NCBI GenBank assembly: GCA_016711285.1
Contig: JADJTG010000016.1
Location: forward strand, 1 to 64,000
Direction: 5' to 3'
Length of the DNA: 64,000 nt
Source of the DNA: Sphingobacteriales bacterium
GTDB lineage: Bacteria > Bacteroidota > Bacteroidia > Chitinophagales > UBA2359
Shown here: one piece after another, positions 38,301 to 46,532 of the stretch
Layout: each line of letters begins with the position of its first letter
How positions within the stretch are numbered: position 1 is the first letter of the stretch
Position numbers and translations under genes: made by a program
Notes under the pieces: generated by a model
What the model was told of the DNA's origin: nothing
What the model saw: only the letters and a program-made list of their open reading frames with translations
Database searches by the model: none

Positions 38301-38449
38301 TAATTGAGTGTTTGCGCATCAGTATAGAAGAAGGAAAATATCCAAATTCGGAAGATTATTTCGGCAACCACAAACAAATTCCAGAGGATATAAAAGCATA
38401 TTTTAAGCGCATTGTAGCAGCAAATAAAGATGGGGGGAAAGTTCCGTGA
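35381..38449 (+). CDS. LRR-Roc-COR-TIR protein (bacterial Roco GTPase fused to TIR)
   Basis: A 1,022-residue multidomain protein. Residues ~20-265 are leucine-rich repeats: nine units of exactly 22 residues with core NQISEIKGL plus divergent caps. Residues ~290-470 are a Roc GTPase with P-loop GNHGAGKSS (298-306) and switch II DFGGQ (343-347). The usual G4 NKxD is replaced by IRSHSD. Residues ~480-830 fit a COR dimerisation domain. Residues ~839-960 are a TIR domain (RIFISYSKMDLPLI, WFCTELLAGGKWNNDI, ADMVCFMVSPNF, then YDYEIKRAFE with the Glu placed as in NAD-cleaving TIRs). Known TIR effectors degrade NAD or make signal nucleotides in antiphage defence. Here that role is inferred, with the LRR as sensor and Roc-COR as switch. 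No signal peptide. Confidence 0.88.
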   Translation: MNPTPAEALRRIAAAKENKATTLDLSRLHLTAIPPELEGLGHLQELDLYANQISEIKELDKLINLKKLHLSNNNICEIKGLENLSNLQTLYLYRNQISEIKGLDKLNNLRKLYLYRNQISEIKGLVNLSNLQELYLSDNQISEIKGLENLSKLHTLDLYGNQISEIKGLENLSKLHTLDLSRNQIGEIKRLENLSNLHTLNLSRNQIGEIKGLDNLSKLQKLALFGNQISEIKGLDTLLHTLAQLEHLALWGNPLSTAADLHLKIDNNLSQIKEYLKIRSAEEQLISFHLPVKVLLLGNHGAGKSSLLHYLTTKELPEHCESTPILQIKAYPSPEKPEILYYDFGGQDYYHGLYKIFIRNPAAVQVLLFRQCHNRNHIAPDSEGLETVHFNVRYWLGQQKYVAEHQKKPLPSPPLLIRSHSDCEEELPFSALQDFNISEQHALILRRSLSTSLNELRLQVVAALLNESVEKHRTLENFADWYGDFYRYIMRQNQTANHEAVSVQAVVLRHFKGAKADREAKDSEQKRLDSLKIHLQMLCDATGLVLYYKDIAPDKIWLNPMAFVQHIHQNVFDKERIKDKKGRVAATVLEDKVSQPELELLQKQKVIFRHEYSDTGEPEYILPNYLPLANSDPQYELLRFGLEQQTAFKMRFTDFLPLGFINQLVDLFGKQPDKKIFWRDALIFTFERFAKVLIELNFEQLEIRVQVYFLPHHHPAAHHKDVLHYLFYTLLALYRDVEVLTYEAYRSKNTQLRADSDFEQHRWQEYEDLFSKAAPQDLYVALSDDNYVRFRDLCNKDENARRISACCFDEQNTIKSDTVQEVAIYPYQFFTNKTFKRMTRIFISYSKMDLPLILEFQDHLSALKRDNLVESWFCTELLAGGKWNNDIQEHFSKADMVCFMVSPNFMRTDYIYDYEIKRAFERQNEDPNFKIVPIILDFCRWKTQAYNLSDFTALPYTAKPICDFENRNLAWYIVIECLRISIEEGKYPNSEDYFGNHKQIPEDIKAYFKRIVAANKDGGKVP
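35489..36082 (+). repeat. Nine tandem 66-bp repeats encoding LRR units
   Basis: Each unit encodes 22 residues. The segment encoding NQISEIKGL is nearly identical in most copies (AATCAAATCAGCGAGATAAA and close variants), while the solvent-exposed LYLYR/LDLSR positions vary. Units 6 and 7 are almost the same at DNA level. Confidence 0.9.
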
Positions 38450-38769
38450 GTTCGCCGCCCTCAATTCCTCCTTTTTGAAGGTGGAAAGTTTTTTTATCCA
38501 ATTTTTCAACTTTTTCAAAGTCGGAACTTTGACAAAGTTATCCCCTCTACCGATGATGAACCCGATGCACACTAAAAAATTCTAAAAATTATTTAATCCA
38601 ATCAATCAAGGTTCAGACATTTTTTGAGAGTGCAAACTAAACTGTGCTAAAGCCAAATTTCGATATTGATAATCAGAAAGCTATAAAAAATTGACACAGT
38701 TTATTTTACAGACTCTATCCCAAAAAATGATACTTTTTGGCGTATTGCTGTTTTTTTGATGCGCCTCGC
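38450..38769. other. Intergenic stretch between convergent genes
   Basis: A 320-base AT-rich stretch between the Roco-TIR gene and the helicase gene. No gene, strong hairpin or repeat was recognised. A short frame on the minus strand (38285-38572) overlaps the TIR region and looks like a shadow. Confidence 0.5.
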
Positions 38770-41700
38770 TCACCCGATTCCCACCGACAACATTTCGCCG
38801 CTTTCGGTGTAGATGATATAGGCAGCCTGCACCGAATAACCCATCGTTTTGAGCCAACGGGCATAGCGGCGGATATGGCGGCGATGTCGTTCGGATTGCT
38901 CCTGCTGCTGATAATCAATCAAAATGGCTTCGTGCTCTTTGAACAAAACGCGGTCAGGACGATAGGCTTTTCCTTTTACCATCAAAGTGCGCCCCGACAA
39001 AGCCTGCCATTCGCCCGAAAATAAATGTTGCAACTGCTCATTACCAAACATATTGCGCAGTTGTTGTGCAATAGCAGTGCGGCGTTCCTGACTCAGCAAG
39101 CCCGCATCTTGCTCGGTACGCAGCACCCACTCCAACTCCGAATAATGCTGTAATTGTTTCAAAATCTGGTGCGTTTGCAAACCCTGCCCAATGCGCTCGC
39201 CGCGCTCATCGCCCAATAGCTGCAAATAATCGGCTACATCTTCGCGCAAAGAAAGCGGACGCTCGGCGGTGTAAACAGTGCCATCTTGGAGTACTATTTC
39301 GTTGGCGGCTGTATCGGCGGTGTTTGCAAGGGCTTTCGGCTGAAAACTACCTATTTTCAACACTTGCAGCATCGGGTCGTAGTGTGGCGAAGCTCCATAT
39401 TTTTGCTGTACGGCTTGCTGTGCCAACATACCGAAATTAGTGATGTTTTCGTTGATTTTCAGCAGTTGTTTTTTAAAAGTAAAAAACACATACAAGCGAT
39501 CGATGGGGCGCGTGAGTGCCACATACGCCACATTAAAACGCTCCATCAAATGCCCGCTGCGCTCCTCGTGGTAGGCTTTTTTGAAATGAGTATTTTCAAG
39601 GTTTTTGGTGTATTTAACAGGCAAAATATCAAAACTTTCCCAATCGGCATCGGCGGGCGGCTGCACCCACAGGAGTTTGCCGCTTTTGGGCGAAAAAGGA
39701 ATATTGGCATAAGGAAAAATAACGATGGGGGCTTCCAAGCCTTTGGCTTTGTGGACGGTCATAATGCGCACCGCCTCCATTTTGGAGGGCGTAAGTACCG
39801 AAAGGCGGTTTTCCTGCTCGCCGTACCACTTCAAAAAATCGCCCAACTGCATTTTGCTCTCCTGCGTTTTGGTAAGTGCCAACTCCGACAACTGCAATAA
39901 ATAAGGGTCGTTGAGTGCATCAAAACCCAAATAATGATACAACTGTGTGATACATTCAAACAAATTTTTGCTATACAGGCTGTCAAAATGCTGCACCAAA
40001 GCGGACGGCAGCCATTGTGCGAAAAGTTGGCGGTCGGTGGCGGCATCGCTGAAGAGGAGTTGTGGCTCGGAAACGGGTAATTGTTGTATTTCGCGCCACT
40101 GCCACAGCAAAGCGGTATAGGCAAGTGCATCATCACGGCGGTGGAGGTAGCGCAACAGATTGACCACACATTTTACATACACCGAATTATCCAATAGCAT
40201 AGAATTGCCGGAAATAAAAGGGATATGCTGCTGCACCAACACAGGAGCAACGAGCAGGGCTTGAAAATTGGTGTCCACCAAAATCAGAATATCGGAATAG
40301 TTGTAGCCGTCTGCCATTGCCTGCTGAATGGCTGCAAGGAGGTGCGTGGTGGCGGGGTCGTTGGCGATGCGCTCGCTGTCGTCTGCATCACTGCTGCCGC
40401 CCTTGTCGGAAAGTTCTTTGGCGGGGCTGTTGTCCTGCGTCAGAAAGCGCATTTCTACATAACCACCTTCGCCGTCTTTTTTGGCAGGTTTTTGTGCTAA
40501 GTTTTTATAGGCTTTTTCCAATAAAGATTGTATTTCGGGCTGTTCTTGCTCTTGCGCTATCAAAATATCCAAAGCAGCCGAAAAAAAGTCGTTGTTGAAA
40601 TGCACAATATCGTGGCGGGTGCGGTAGTTTTCGGCGAGTTGCACCTGCTTTGGTTGAAAATGTTTTAAATCTTCATAAATTTTATTGAGCAGCAGGTGCA
40701 TATTGCCACCGCGCCAGCGATAAATGGATTGTTTTACATCGCCCACCATCAGGGCTAAGTTATCTTCGGAGAGTACGTTTTTGATGAGTGGCAAGAGGTT
40801 TTTCCATTGCACATCGGAAGTATCCTGAAACTCATCAATGAGGATATGTTTAAAATAGCTGCCCATTTTATCCATCACAAAAGGCGCGTCGTTGTCGTTG
40901 ATAACAGAGCGCAGCAAAAATCCGGTGTCGGAAATCAGGAGGAGGTTGTTTTCATCGCGGTAGTGTTTGAGGTTTTCGTTGAGAATACCGAGCAAGCCAT
41001 AAGTATAAATATTGTACAATACTTCGGCATTGGAATAATAGGCACGATGATGCTCCTGATAATAGCGGTAAGCATTTTGAGCAATACTATCCAACTGCTC
41101 CTCTATCGCCAATATATCCTGAAGGCGTTTGGCGGTTTTGGCATACCATTTTTTTTCGCCATTGATAATGTCAATAAAAGTTTGGTTGGGCGGATATTTT
41201 TTTTGCGGAATATTGCTCTCGAACCAATTAAAACTATGATTAAGGAGGTCTTTGGGGCTTAAATTTTGCTGTTGTAGCAGCGTTTTGGCTTCTTGTGCAT
41301 AGTTGAGCAAAGTTTGTTCAAAATGGGCATTGGCGACTTTGGTATTTTTTATCCAGTGTTTGAGTTCTTCGAGCGTCAAGCCGCCCTCCATCAAAAATTT
41401 AAAAAAATCTTCTGTAAACAGTTGCGTGCCCATGGTGCTGATGGCTCCGTCTATGTGCCAGCCTTTGCTTTCCTGCATGCGGTCGAGTACAAAGTTTTCC
41501 AACCAATCCAAAACGGCGGTATTTTGCTGCAAATCTTCGTACATTTTTTTGATGCCCGCTTGCAGTGCGTCCAACTGCTCAATATCCAATCGATAGTTGA
41601 GGGGCAACTGAAATTCGGCGGCAAAACTATGAATAAGACGGCTGAAAAAGCTATCAATGGTGCATACTTCAAAGCGGGAGTAGTCGTGGAGCAAGCGAGC

Positions 41701-41979
41701 GAGGGCTTCGCGGGCGTGGCGGCGCACCTGCGCTGCGGGCATTTGCAAAGCCTCCGCAATGGCTTGTTCCATATCGCTGCTCGGCGTGTCGGGGGCTGCC
41801 ATCGTGCGCAGCTCTCTGATGATGCGCTCTTTCATCTCTTCGGTGGCTTTGTTGGTGAAGGTGATGGCGAGCACATGGCGGTAGTCGGAGGGGTTGTTGA
41901 TGACGATTTTGAGGTATTCCTTCACCAAGGCGAAGGTTTTTCCGGAGCCGGCAGAGGCTTGATATACAAAAGCGGGCAT
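38770..41979 (-). CDS. UvrD/RecB-like helicase with degenerate RecB-type nuclease domain (AddA-like)
   Basis: A 1,069-residue superfamily 1A helicase, probably for end resection of double-strand breaks or clearing of recombination intermediates. Motif I is ASAGSGKTF (8-16), Ia is ITFTNKATEEM, II is LIDEFQDTSDVQW, III is VGDVKQSIYRWRGG, IV is LAENYRTR, V is IMTVHKAKGLEAPIV, and VI is VAYVALTRPIDRLYVF. The last ~130 residues match the RecB-family nuclease: HQIL, then RPDRVLF and ILIDYQQQ. The lysine of the expected DYK catalytic motif is Gln, so cleavage is probably lost. No AddB partner is adjacent. The frame is unbroken over 3.2 kb. Confidence 0.88.
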   Translation of the reverse strand: MPAFVYQASAGSGKTFALVKEYLKIVINNPSDYRHVLAITFTNKATEEMKERIIRELRTMAAPDTPSSDMEQAIAEALQMPAAQVRRHAREALARLLHDYSRFEVCTIDSFFSRLIHSFAAEFQLPLNYRLDIEQLDALQAGIKKMYEDLQQNTAVLDWLENFVLDRMQESKGWHIDGAISTMGTQLFTEDFFKFLMEGGLTLEELKHWIKNTKVANAHFEQTLLNYAQEAKTLLQQQNLSPKDLLNHSFNWFESNIPQKKYPPNQTFIDIINGEKKWYAKTAKRLQDILAIEEQLDSIAQNAYRYYQEHHRAYYSNAEVLYNIYTYGLLGILNENLKHYRDENNLLLISDTGFLLRSVINDNDAPFVMDKMGSYFKHILIDEFQDTSDVQWKNLLPLIKNVLSEDNLALMVGDVKQSIYRWRGGNMHLLLNKIYEDLKHFQPKQVQLAENYRTRHDIVHFNNDFFSAALDILIAQEQEQPEIQSLLEKAYKNLAQKPAKKDGEGGYVEMRFLTQDNSPAKELSDKGGSSDADDSERIANDPATTHLLAAIQQAMADGYNYSDILILVDTNFQALLVAPVLVQQHIPFISGNSMLLDNSVYVKCVVNLLRYLHRRDDALAYTALLWQWREIQQLPVSEPQLLFSDAATDRQLFAQWLPSALVQHFDSLYSKNLFECITQLYHYLGFDALNDPYLLQLSELALTKTQESKMQLGDFLKWYGEQENRLSVLTPSKMEAVRIMTVHKAKGLEAPIVIFPYANIPFSPKSGKLLWVQPPADADWESFDILPVKYTKNLENTHFKKAYHEERSGHLMERFNVAYVALTRPIDRLYVFFTFKKQLLKINENITNFGMLAQQAVQQKYGASPHYDPMLQVLKIGSFQPKALANTADTAANEIVLQDGTVYTAERPLSLREDVADYLQLLGDERGERIGQGLQTHQILKQLQHYSELEWVLRTEQDAGLLSQERRTAIAQQLRNMFGNEQLQHLFSGEWQALSGRTLMVKGKAYRPDRVLFKEHEAILIDYQQQEQSERHRRHIRRYARWLKTMGYSVQAAYIIYTESGEMLSVGIG

Positions 41980-42215
41980 AGCGCAAGCAAAAAGATGAGA
42001 AAAGATGGTTTACAGCGGCAAAATAAGTGTTTTTTTTTAACAAAAAATTTGCTGTCAATAATTTTCAGGCAGCTTTTGGAGTTTTATGAATAAAAACAAT
42101 TTTCGCAATAAAAAATAACCGTTAGATTTATACAGCATTTATTGAAAATCTGTGTTCAATAAGTGCCTTTTATGGCTCTTTTTGCCAAATATTGCCTAAT
42201 TTTTTAAAAATTAAG

Positions 42216-42735
42216 ATGATACAATGTAGCGAAATGCTTAAATATATTCCTGCAATTTTGCACCTTGCCGCCATACTTTTGGGCGTTTATATTATTACTG
42301 CGGTGCTTGCTTTGATGTATAAAGCAAAATACCCTTGCGAACACTACTTTGAGTTTATAACAACTGATACTTCTCAAAACAATGATGATTTCAGGCTTAT
42401 TATTGCTGGGCAGGAGACTATTATTTTTTCCTGCGAAGATAGATACAACTCATCTTTGCAATAATCCTATATTAGATACGCTGTTGATGCGTTTTATCAA
42501 TAAAAATTTCAAAGATAAAATGTTGAGCTTTCAGCAAAAGACACAGATAGAACATATAGATGTGTTTTTATGCACTCAAAATTTTAATATTACCAATACC
42601 AAGTTTATCCTTGATGGCGAATGCATTTCATTTATGCAAAAAAATTATGTTGCCGCAACTTACAACTTAGCTTATAACAATAAGCATCTTACTATAAAAA
42701 ATAAAAATACAAACAAAATAAAATGTAATCCTTAG
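42216..42735 (+). CDS. Single-pass membrane protein, tandem family member 1, one frameshift
   Basis: ATG 42216 starts MIQCSEMLKYIP and a transmembrane helix (IPAILHLAAILLGVYIITAV). The exposed part begins AKYPCEHYFEF, as in member 4 (AKYPCVGYFKE). The frame breaks in the T6 run at about 42424-42429. Dropping one T joins it to FPAKIDTTHLCNNPILDTLL, which aligns with member 4 (FPLNADTNQLCNNSAIDDLV), and it ends KNKNTNKIKCNP. No known domain. The shared features across the cluster are a short N-terminal anchor, a Cys soon after it, a DT...LD segment in the middle and a final lysine-rich tail with Cys. Confidence 0.65.
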
Positions 42736-42742
42736 ATGGTAT

Positions 42743-43258
42743 ATGAATTTTTTAAAAGTATTGACTTATATAACAGTGGCAGGGTTTGTAGCCTATATAA
42801 TAATATTTTGTATAGTAATAGTTGGTTTTTCTTTACAGGATTGTGAAGTAGCTGTAAGAGAAATTTATCATAAACCACACAACAGTGATGTCATTAACTT
42901 AAAAGTTCTTTATCCTGCCTTTCCCGATACAACCTACTCAACACAATATTATGTATTTCCTCAATATATAGACACCTCCGCAATAGAAGACGTATTAAAT
43001 TATCCCAAAATGGATACAGCTATCATCTTACTATTACGTTCGCACAGGAGTTTTCATGTGAATACTGTATGGGTTTCGTTGAGTGATTTTAATACCAATA
43101 CCAAAAAGACCGCTTGTATAGAATCGGTTATCAAAAAAAAGTGCCTGTTTTCCTATTCTGTTTATTATGAGAACGGCTATCCGCACATAGAGAAAAAAGA
43201 ATATGTGCCCGAATCTATTAAATTAATTATGTTACGCAAGCATACAAGAAAAAATTAA
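42743..43258 (+). CDS. Single-pass membrane protein, tandem family member 2
   Basis: A 171-residue protein 7 bases after member 1. Helix at residues ~8-32 (VLTYITVAGFVAYIIIFCIV), then an exposed domain with CEVAVREIYHKP, YVFPQYIDTSAIEDVLNYPK, MDTAIILLL and VNTVWVSLSDF. The pattern and spacing follow members 3 and 4, but sequence identity is low. The C-terminus is longer and basic (RKHTRKN). Function unknown. The tight spacing suggests co-transcription. Confidence 0.6.
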   Translation: MNFLKVLTYITVAGFVAYIIIFCIVIVGFSLQDCEVAVREIYHKPHNSDVINLKVLYPAFPDTTYSTQYYVFPQYIDTSAIEDVLNYPKMDTAIILLLRSHRSFHVNTVWVSLSDFNTNTKKTACIESVIKKKCLFSYSVYYENGYPHIEKKEYVPESIKLIMLRKHTRKN

Positions 43259-43400
43259 AAAATATTATTCCCTTTCGGAAGAATGATTTTACTTTTTGAT
43301 AACGATTGATTTTATATATTATAAGATATTTTTGCTGATATTCAAGGGCTAAATCAAAAAAATACTGAGCTGCTGCTATCGTATAATTTTATAAAATATA

Positions 43401-43430
43401 ATCAAAAAAGAAATAAAATGTAATCCTTAA
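43401..43430 (+). pseudogene. C-terminal remnant of another family member
   Basis: Ten codons, IKKEIKCNP and stop, repeat the last codons of member 1 (KIKCNP). The shared DNA ATAAAATGTAATCCTTA occurs at both places. Upstream frames are closed. The ~200-base gap before member 3 is therefore probably the trace of a deleted copy. Confidence 0.5.
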
Positions 43431-43458
43431 CAAGTTGAACACGGTTATCCCCTAAAAA

Positions 43459-43950
43459 ATGATAATAATACTGTATATAATCTTCATTAGTTTATTGATA
43501 TATCTATTGCTTTATGCTTTATTTTATTTAATTGTAGCTATTAGCCTTATGTCGTATAATGGCAATGCAGATTGTGAAAAATATTATAAAGAAATCATCT
43601 TTGATACAAGAAAACTTAATGATTCTACCATTGATTTAAAAATATTATATCACAACGATAACGACTATTATATTTACCCTATTTATCCTCCCGAACAATT
43701 ACACCTGCACCGAGCAGCATTGGATACAACTTTAGTTGAATTTATGAATACAACCCAAAACCCGAATATTAAAAATGTATTTTTGTGTAAAAAAAACTTT
43801 TCACCTTTTCACGGTACTTATGAAAGTCAGTGTATGTATTATTTGGGGCGTAAATATTGCAGCACAGGATATGAAGTATCTTATAAAAATGATTGTTATA
43901 GCATTGTAAAAAAACGCAATTGTCCGGTAATCAACTACGATATAGAATAA
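43459..43950 (+). CDS. Single-pass membrane protein, tandem family member 3
   Basis: A 163-residue protein. Helix at residues ~2-30 (IIILYIIFISLLIYLLLYAL and on), then NADCEKYYKEIIFDT, YYIYPIYPPEQLHLH, ALDTTLVEFMNTTQN, IKNVFLCKKNF and ESQCMYYLGRKYCSTGY. Like the others it has a Cys and YxxE soon after the helix and paired cysteines near the end, suggesting an extracytoplasmic disulfide-bonded domain. No known family recognised. Confidence 0.6.
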   Translation: MIIILYIIFISLLIYLLLYALFYLIVAISLMSYNGNADCEKYYKEIIFDTRKLNDSTIDLKILYHNDNDYYIYPIYPPEQLHLHRAALDTTLVEFMNTTQNPNIKNVFLCKKNFSPFHGTYESQCMYYLGRKYCSTGYEVSYKNDCYSIVKKRNCPVINYDIE

Positions 43951-44071
43951 TATATTGAAAAGATTTATGAAATATACAGTACAGATATTAACATACAAAT
44001 AAAGACGATTTATTTTTTTAATGGAAAAGAGAAGGGCTACAGAATACCTCAACTTTGCAAATGTCCCTGAA

Positions 44072-44093
44072 TTTGTTTACCCCCCTAAACAAA
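44072..44093. repeat. Short inverted repeat between family members 3 and 4
   Basis: TTTGTTTA and TAAACAAA flank six C bases. It lies ~80 bases before member 4 and could be a protein-binding site. It lacks a T run, so it is a poor terminator. Confidence 0.35.
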
Positions 44094-44175
44094 CTACTAC
44101 ACTGCCCAATTTTTTAAAAAAAAATGGTAGTTTTTTTCAAGTCGTGCAGTTTTATCACAAAACAACCCTTCATTT

Positions 44176-44718
44176 ATGAACAAATCCTCTCTTTTTTTTA
44201 TACTCGGTGCTTTATTGGTTTTTGTGTCAGCAGGTGCGATTCTAATATTTTTTTCCATACGGACATTCAACTTTGATGCTAAATACCCTTGTGTCGGCTA
44301 TTTTAAAGAGATGCCTTTTCCTCAGCCCGATTTTACCCAACCTATACAATTAAATCTAATATTAAATGGACAGGCTAAATACTTTTTCCCCTTAAATGCA
44401 GATACGAACCAATTGTGTAATAATTCCGCTATTGATGACCTCGTAATAGCATATAGTAATAAATATATGATGAATGATTATTTTGATAAATTAGAAATGA
44501 ATAGCAGACCCATATCCAATGAACTAATCATGTTGTATGTAAATATTTGTACCAAACCAATAGAAATACTAAACAGTGATGTAATGCTAAATTCCTGCAC
44601 GGATACGATAGATAAGTATTATGTAGCAGCTTACTATACTTTGGGCTATACGCAGGAAAAGGATTTTTTTATTAAAGAAAAAACAAGCAATCCTTTAAAA
44701 TGCAAAAAAACTTACTAA
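44176..44718 (+). CDS. Single-pass membrane protein, tandem family member 4
   Basis: A 180-residue protein. N-terminal helix (SSLFFILGALLVFVSAGAIL), then AKYPCVGYFKEMPFPQPDFT, FPLNADTNQLCNNSAIDDLV, AYSNKYMMNDYF and YVAAYYTLGYTQEKDFF, ending in TSNPLKCKKTY. It is the best preserved copy and shows the family pattern most clearly. Members 1 and 5 align with it in three separate blocks. Member 5 starts 4 bases after its stop. Function unknown. Confidence 0.65.
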   Translation: MNKSSLFFILGALLVFVSAGAILIFFSIRTFNFDAKYPCVGYFKEMPFPQPDFTQPIQLNLILNGQAKYFFPLNADTNQLCNNSAIDDLVIAYSNKYMMNDYFDKLEMNSRPISNELIMLYVNICTKPIEILNSDVMLNSCTDTIDKYYVAAYYTLGYTQEKDFFIKEKTSNPLKCKKTY

Positions 44719-44722
44719 AAGC

Positions 44723-45351
44723 ATGAAATACGTCCTTTTTTTTATAGAAATTGTAGAAATTGTAGTCCTGCCTTTGTTTTTTTTGTTGGCATTTAGGTTT
44801 ATGTTCTCTATTATTTCCAAAGCAAACAAAAAAAGAGGAGCTGTTTTTTATATGTTTTGGGGGGCTATATCTTGTATTGTTATCATAATAGCTACTTTTA
44901 TAATAAGTGGCTTATTTCAAATGTTGAATTATGAGCTTTTCAAACAGGCACAACAAAAACCTGCCTCGTATAAGAAAGAAATCCCCTATTCTGCACCCGA
45001 CTTTAGTTTACCTTTCTGTTTAGAGCCTGTTGCCCCCCAATGCAATTATTTATTGGCATATAATATAGACACCGCCACTTTTTGTAAAAACGAAAAATTA
45101 GACAGTGCCATCATTGTTTACAGCAATGAGCATTTTAAAGATGACTACAACCGCAAAAAGATTTGGCAGATTTAAAGTTTACGAGCCTTTTTATTTGCTC
45201 CACTCCCCTGACTATTGACGAAACAGTTAAATGCAAAAACAGCGTAAAAGAAGAGGAGGTGCTGATTCGTTATATTTTGGGTTATGAAAAAAAAGAAGGT
45301 TTTTTTATAAAAAAGAAAATAACAAACCCCTTCAAGTGTGGTGATAGGTAA
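44723..45351 (+). CDS. Membrane protein, tandem family member 5, one frameshift
   Basis: ATG 44723 starts a protein with two N-terminal hydrophobic segments (residues ~5-30 and ~48-72) instead of one. The exposed part has ASYKKEIPYSAPDFSLPFCL, NIDTATFCKNEKLDSAIIVY and SNEHFKDDYNRK, which match member 4. The frame stops at 45175. Adding one A to the A5 run at about 45154-45158 continues it through DLADLKFTSLFIC, IRYILGYEKKEGFF and ITNPFKCGDR, which is again the family C-terminus. The corrected length is about 209 residues. The second half is thus not a separate gene. Confidence 0.62.
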
Positions 45352-45422
45352 GCAGTATTTGTACGGAAAATAATTTATCCACCTTATTGCGCTGAGACGA
45401 TACCTCTTTTGGGTATTAAAAA

Positions 45423-45461
45423 AAAACCTCACCGACACTCCGAAAATGTCGGTGAGGTTTT
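45423..45461. terminator. Bidirectional terminator
   Basis: Perfect 15-bp arms, AAAACCTCACCGACA and TGTCGGTGAGGTTTT, with a 9-base loop and flanking A/T runs, between the tandem family and the convergent stress-protein gene. Confidence 0.85.
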
Positions 45462-45479
45462 ATCATATCGCCACTTCCG

Positions 45480-46307
45480 CTATGCCTCGTGCAATACAAA
45501 AATCGGTTTGATGGCTTTGAGTGCCATAGATTTGGTGACGCTTTTGCGCACAAACAAACGGTATAAAAAGCTGTGATGATGCGTAATAGAGCACAACACA
45601 TCTATATTGTCGGTTTCTACAAAATTATTAATAGCCTGCGCCACGTTGGAGTCGTGGGTATAGTGAAACTGATAAGAAAGATGATGATGAATGGCATCTT
45701 TTATTTTGCCTTCTATCTTTTTATTCACTTTTTCTTCATCGCGTATTACATGCAATACTTCCAGCGTATCAGTGCGGTGGGCTTCCAAAAATTCTTTCAA
45801 TGCCTTTTTATTATTATCTTGTAAAATAGTATCAAAATCGGCGGAGAGGCATATTTTAGATTTTTCTTTAAAACGTGCAAGAGGCGGAACCAAAAGTGTG
45901 GGTACTTTTACGGCAGCTATGAGTTGGGCGGCATTGCTACCCAAAATACCTGCTATACCCGAAGCACCCATCGTTCCCATCACTACTATATCTGTTTTAT
46001 AGTTTTCTACATAGCGTTCAATACTGTTCGGCATAAAGCCCACCTCACAAGTTCCATTGATTTGTACATCTTGATAGGCTTCCATTTTTTTGTATTTCCG
46101 TATCCAACGGTTCATAGTTTCTTTTTTAACACCGATATAATTTCCCACAAAATAGGTACTGTACAAACTGCTATCAACATCTTCGGTAGGATAAATAAGA
46201 TTGATAGCATTGACGACAGCACCGTTGCGTTTTGCCAGTTCCAAAGCATAGAGCATAGCATTGCCCGCACATTTTGAAAAATCCGTAAGTACTAAAATAG
46301 ATTTCAT
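45480..46307 (-). CDS. Tandem universal stress protein (UspA) domains
   Basis: A 275-residue cytoplasmic protein made of two Usp domains. The first starts MKSILVLTDFSKCAGNAMLY and carries the ATP-loop pattern GTMGASGIAGILGSNAAQLI followed by VPTLLVP. The second (from ~residue 155, ICLSADFD) is degenerate and lacks the G-2x-G-9x-G loop, ending KPIFVLHEA. ATG 46307 is chosen over the one 12 bases upstream because the Usp fold begins there. Such proteins bind ATP and help survival under stress. No target can be named. Confidence 0.85.
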   Translation of the reverse strand: MKSILVLTDFSKCAGNAMLYALELAKRNGAVVNAINLIYPTEDVDSSLYSTYFVGNYIGVKKETMNRWIRKYKKMEAYQDVQINGTCEVGFMPNSIERYVENYKTDIVVMGTMGASGIAGILGSNAAQLIAAVKVPTLLVPPLARFKEKSKICLSADFDTILQDNNKKALKEFLEAHRTDTLEVLHVIRDEEKVNKKIEGKIKDAIHHHLSYQFHYTHDSNVAQAINNFVETDNIDVLCSITHHHSFLYRLFVRKSVTKSMALKAIKPIFVLHEA

Positions 46308-46532
46308 AGAAAAAAACAATATTTATAGTTAAAAAAATCAATACATAAAATATTGAAAAACAATACAAATATACCGACACGCAAAATACAAATTATTCGT
46401 GCAGCATGTAAAGTTTCAATTGAATGCAGGAATCATAATTGCTTTCCAATTATTATGTAAAATTACCATAAAAAGGGCAAAAAAGCAAATTTATCTATGT
46501 TAAGTTTTTGCTAACAACAGATGGGAGTTTGG

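Noticed and set aside
41293..42093. 266-codon plus-strand frame opposite the helicase N-terminus
   Set aside because: Opposite-strand shadow of conserved helicase motifs; no recognisable domain.
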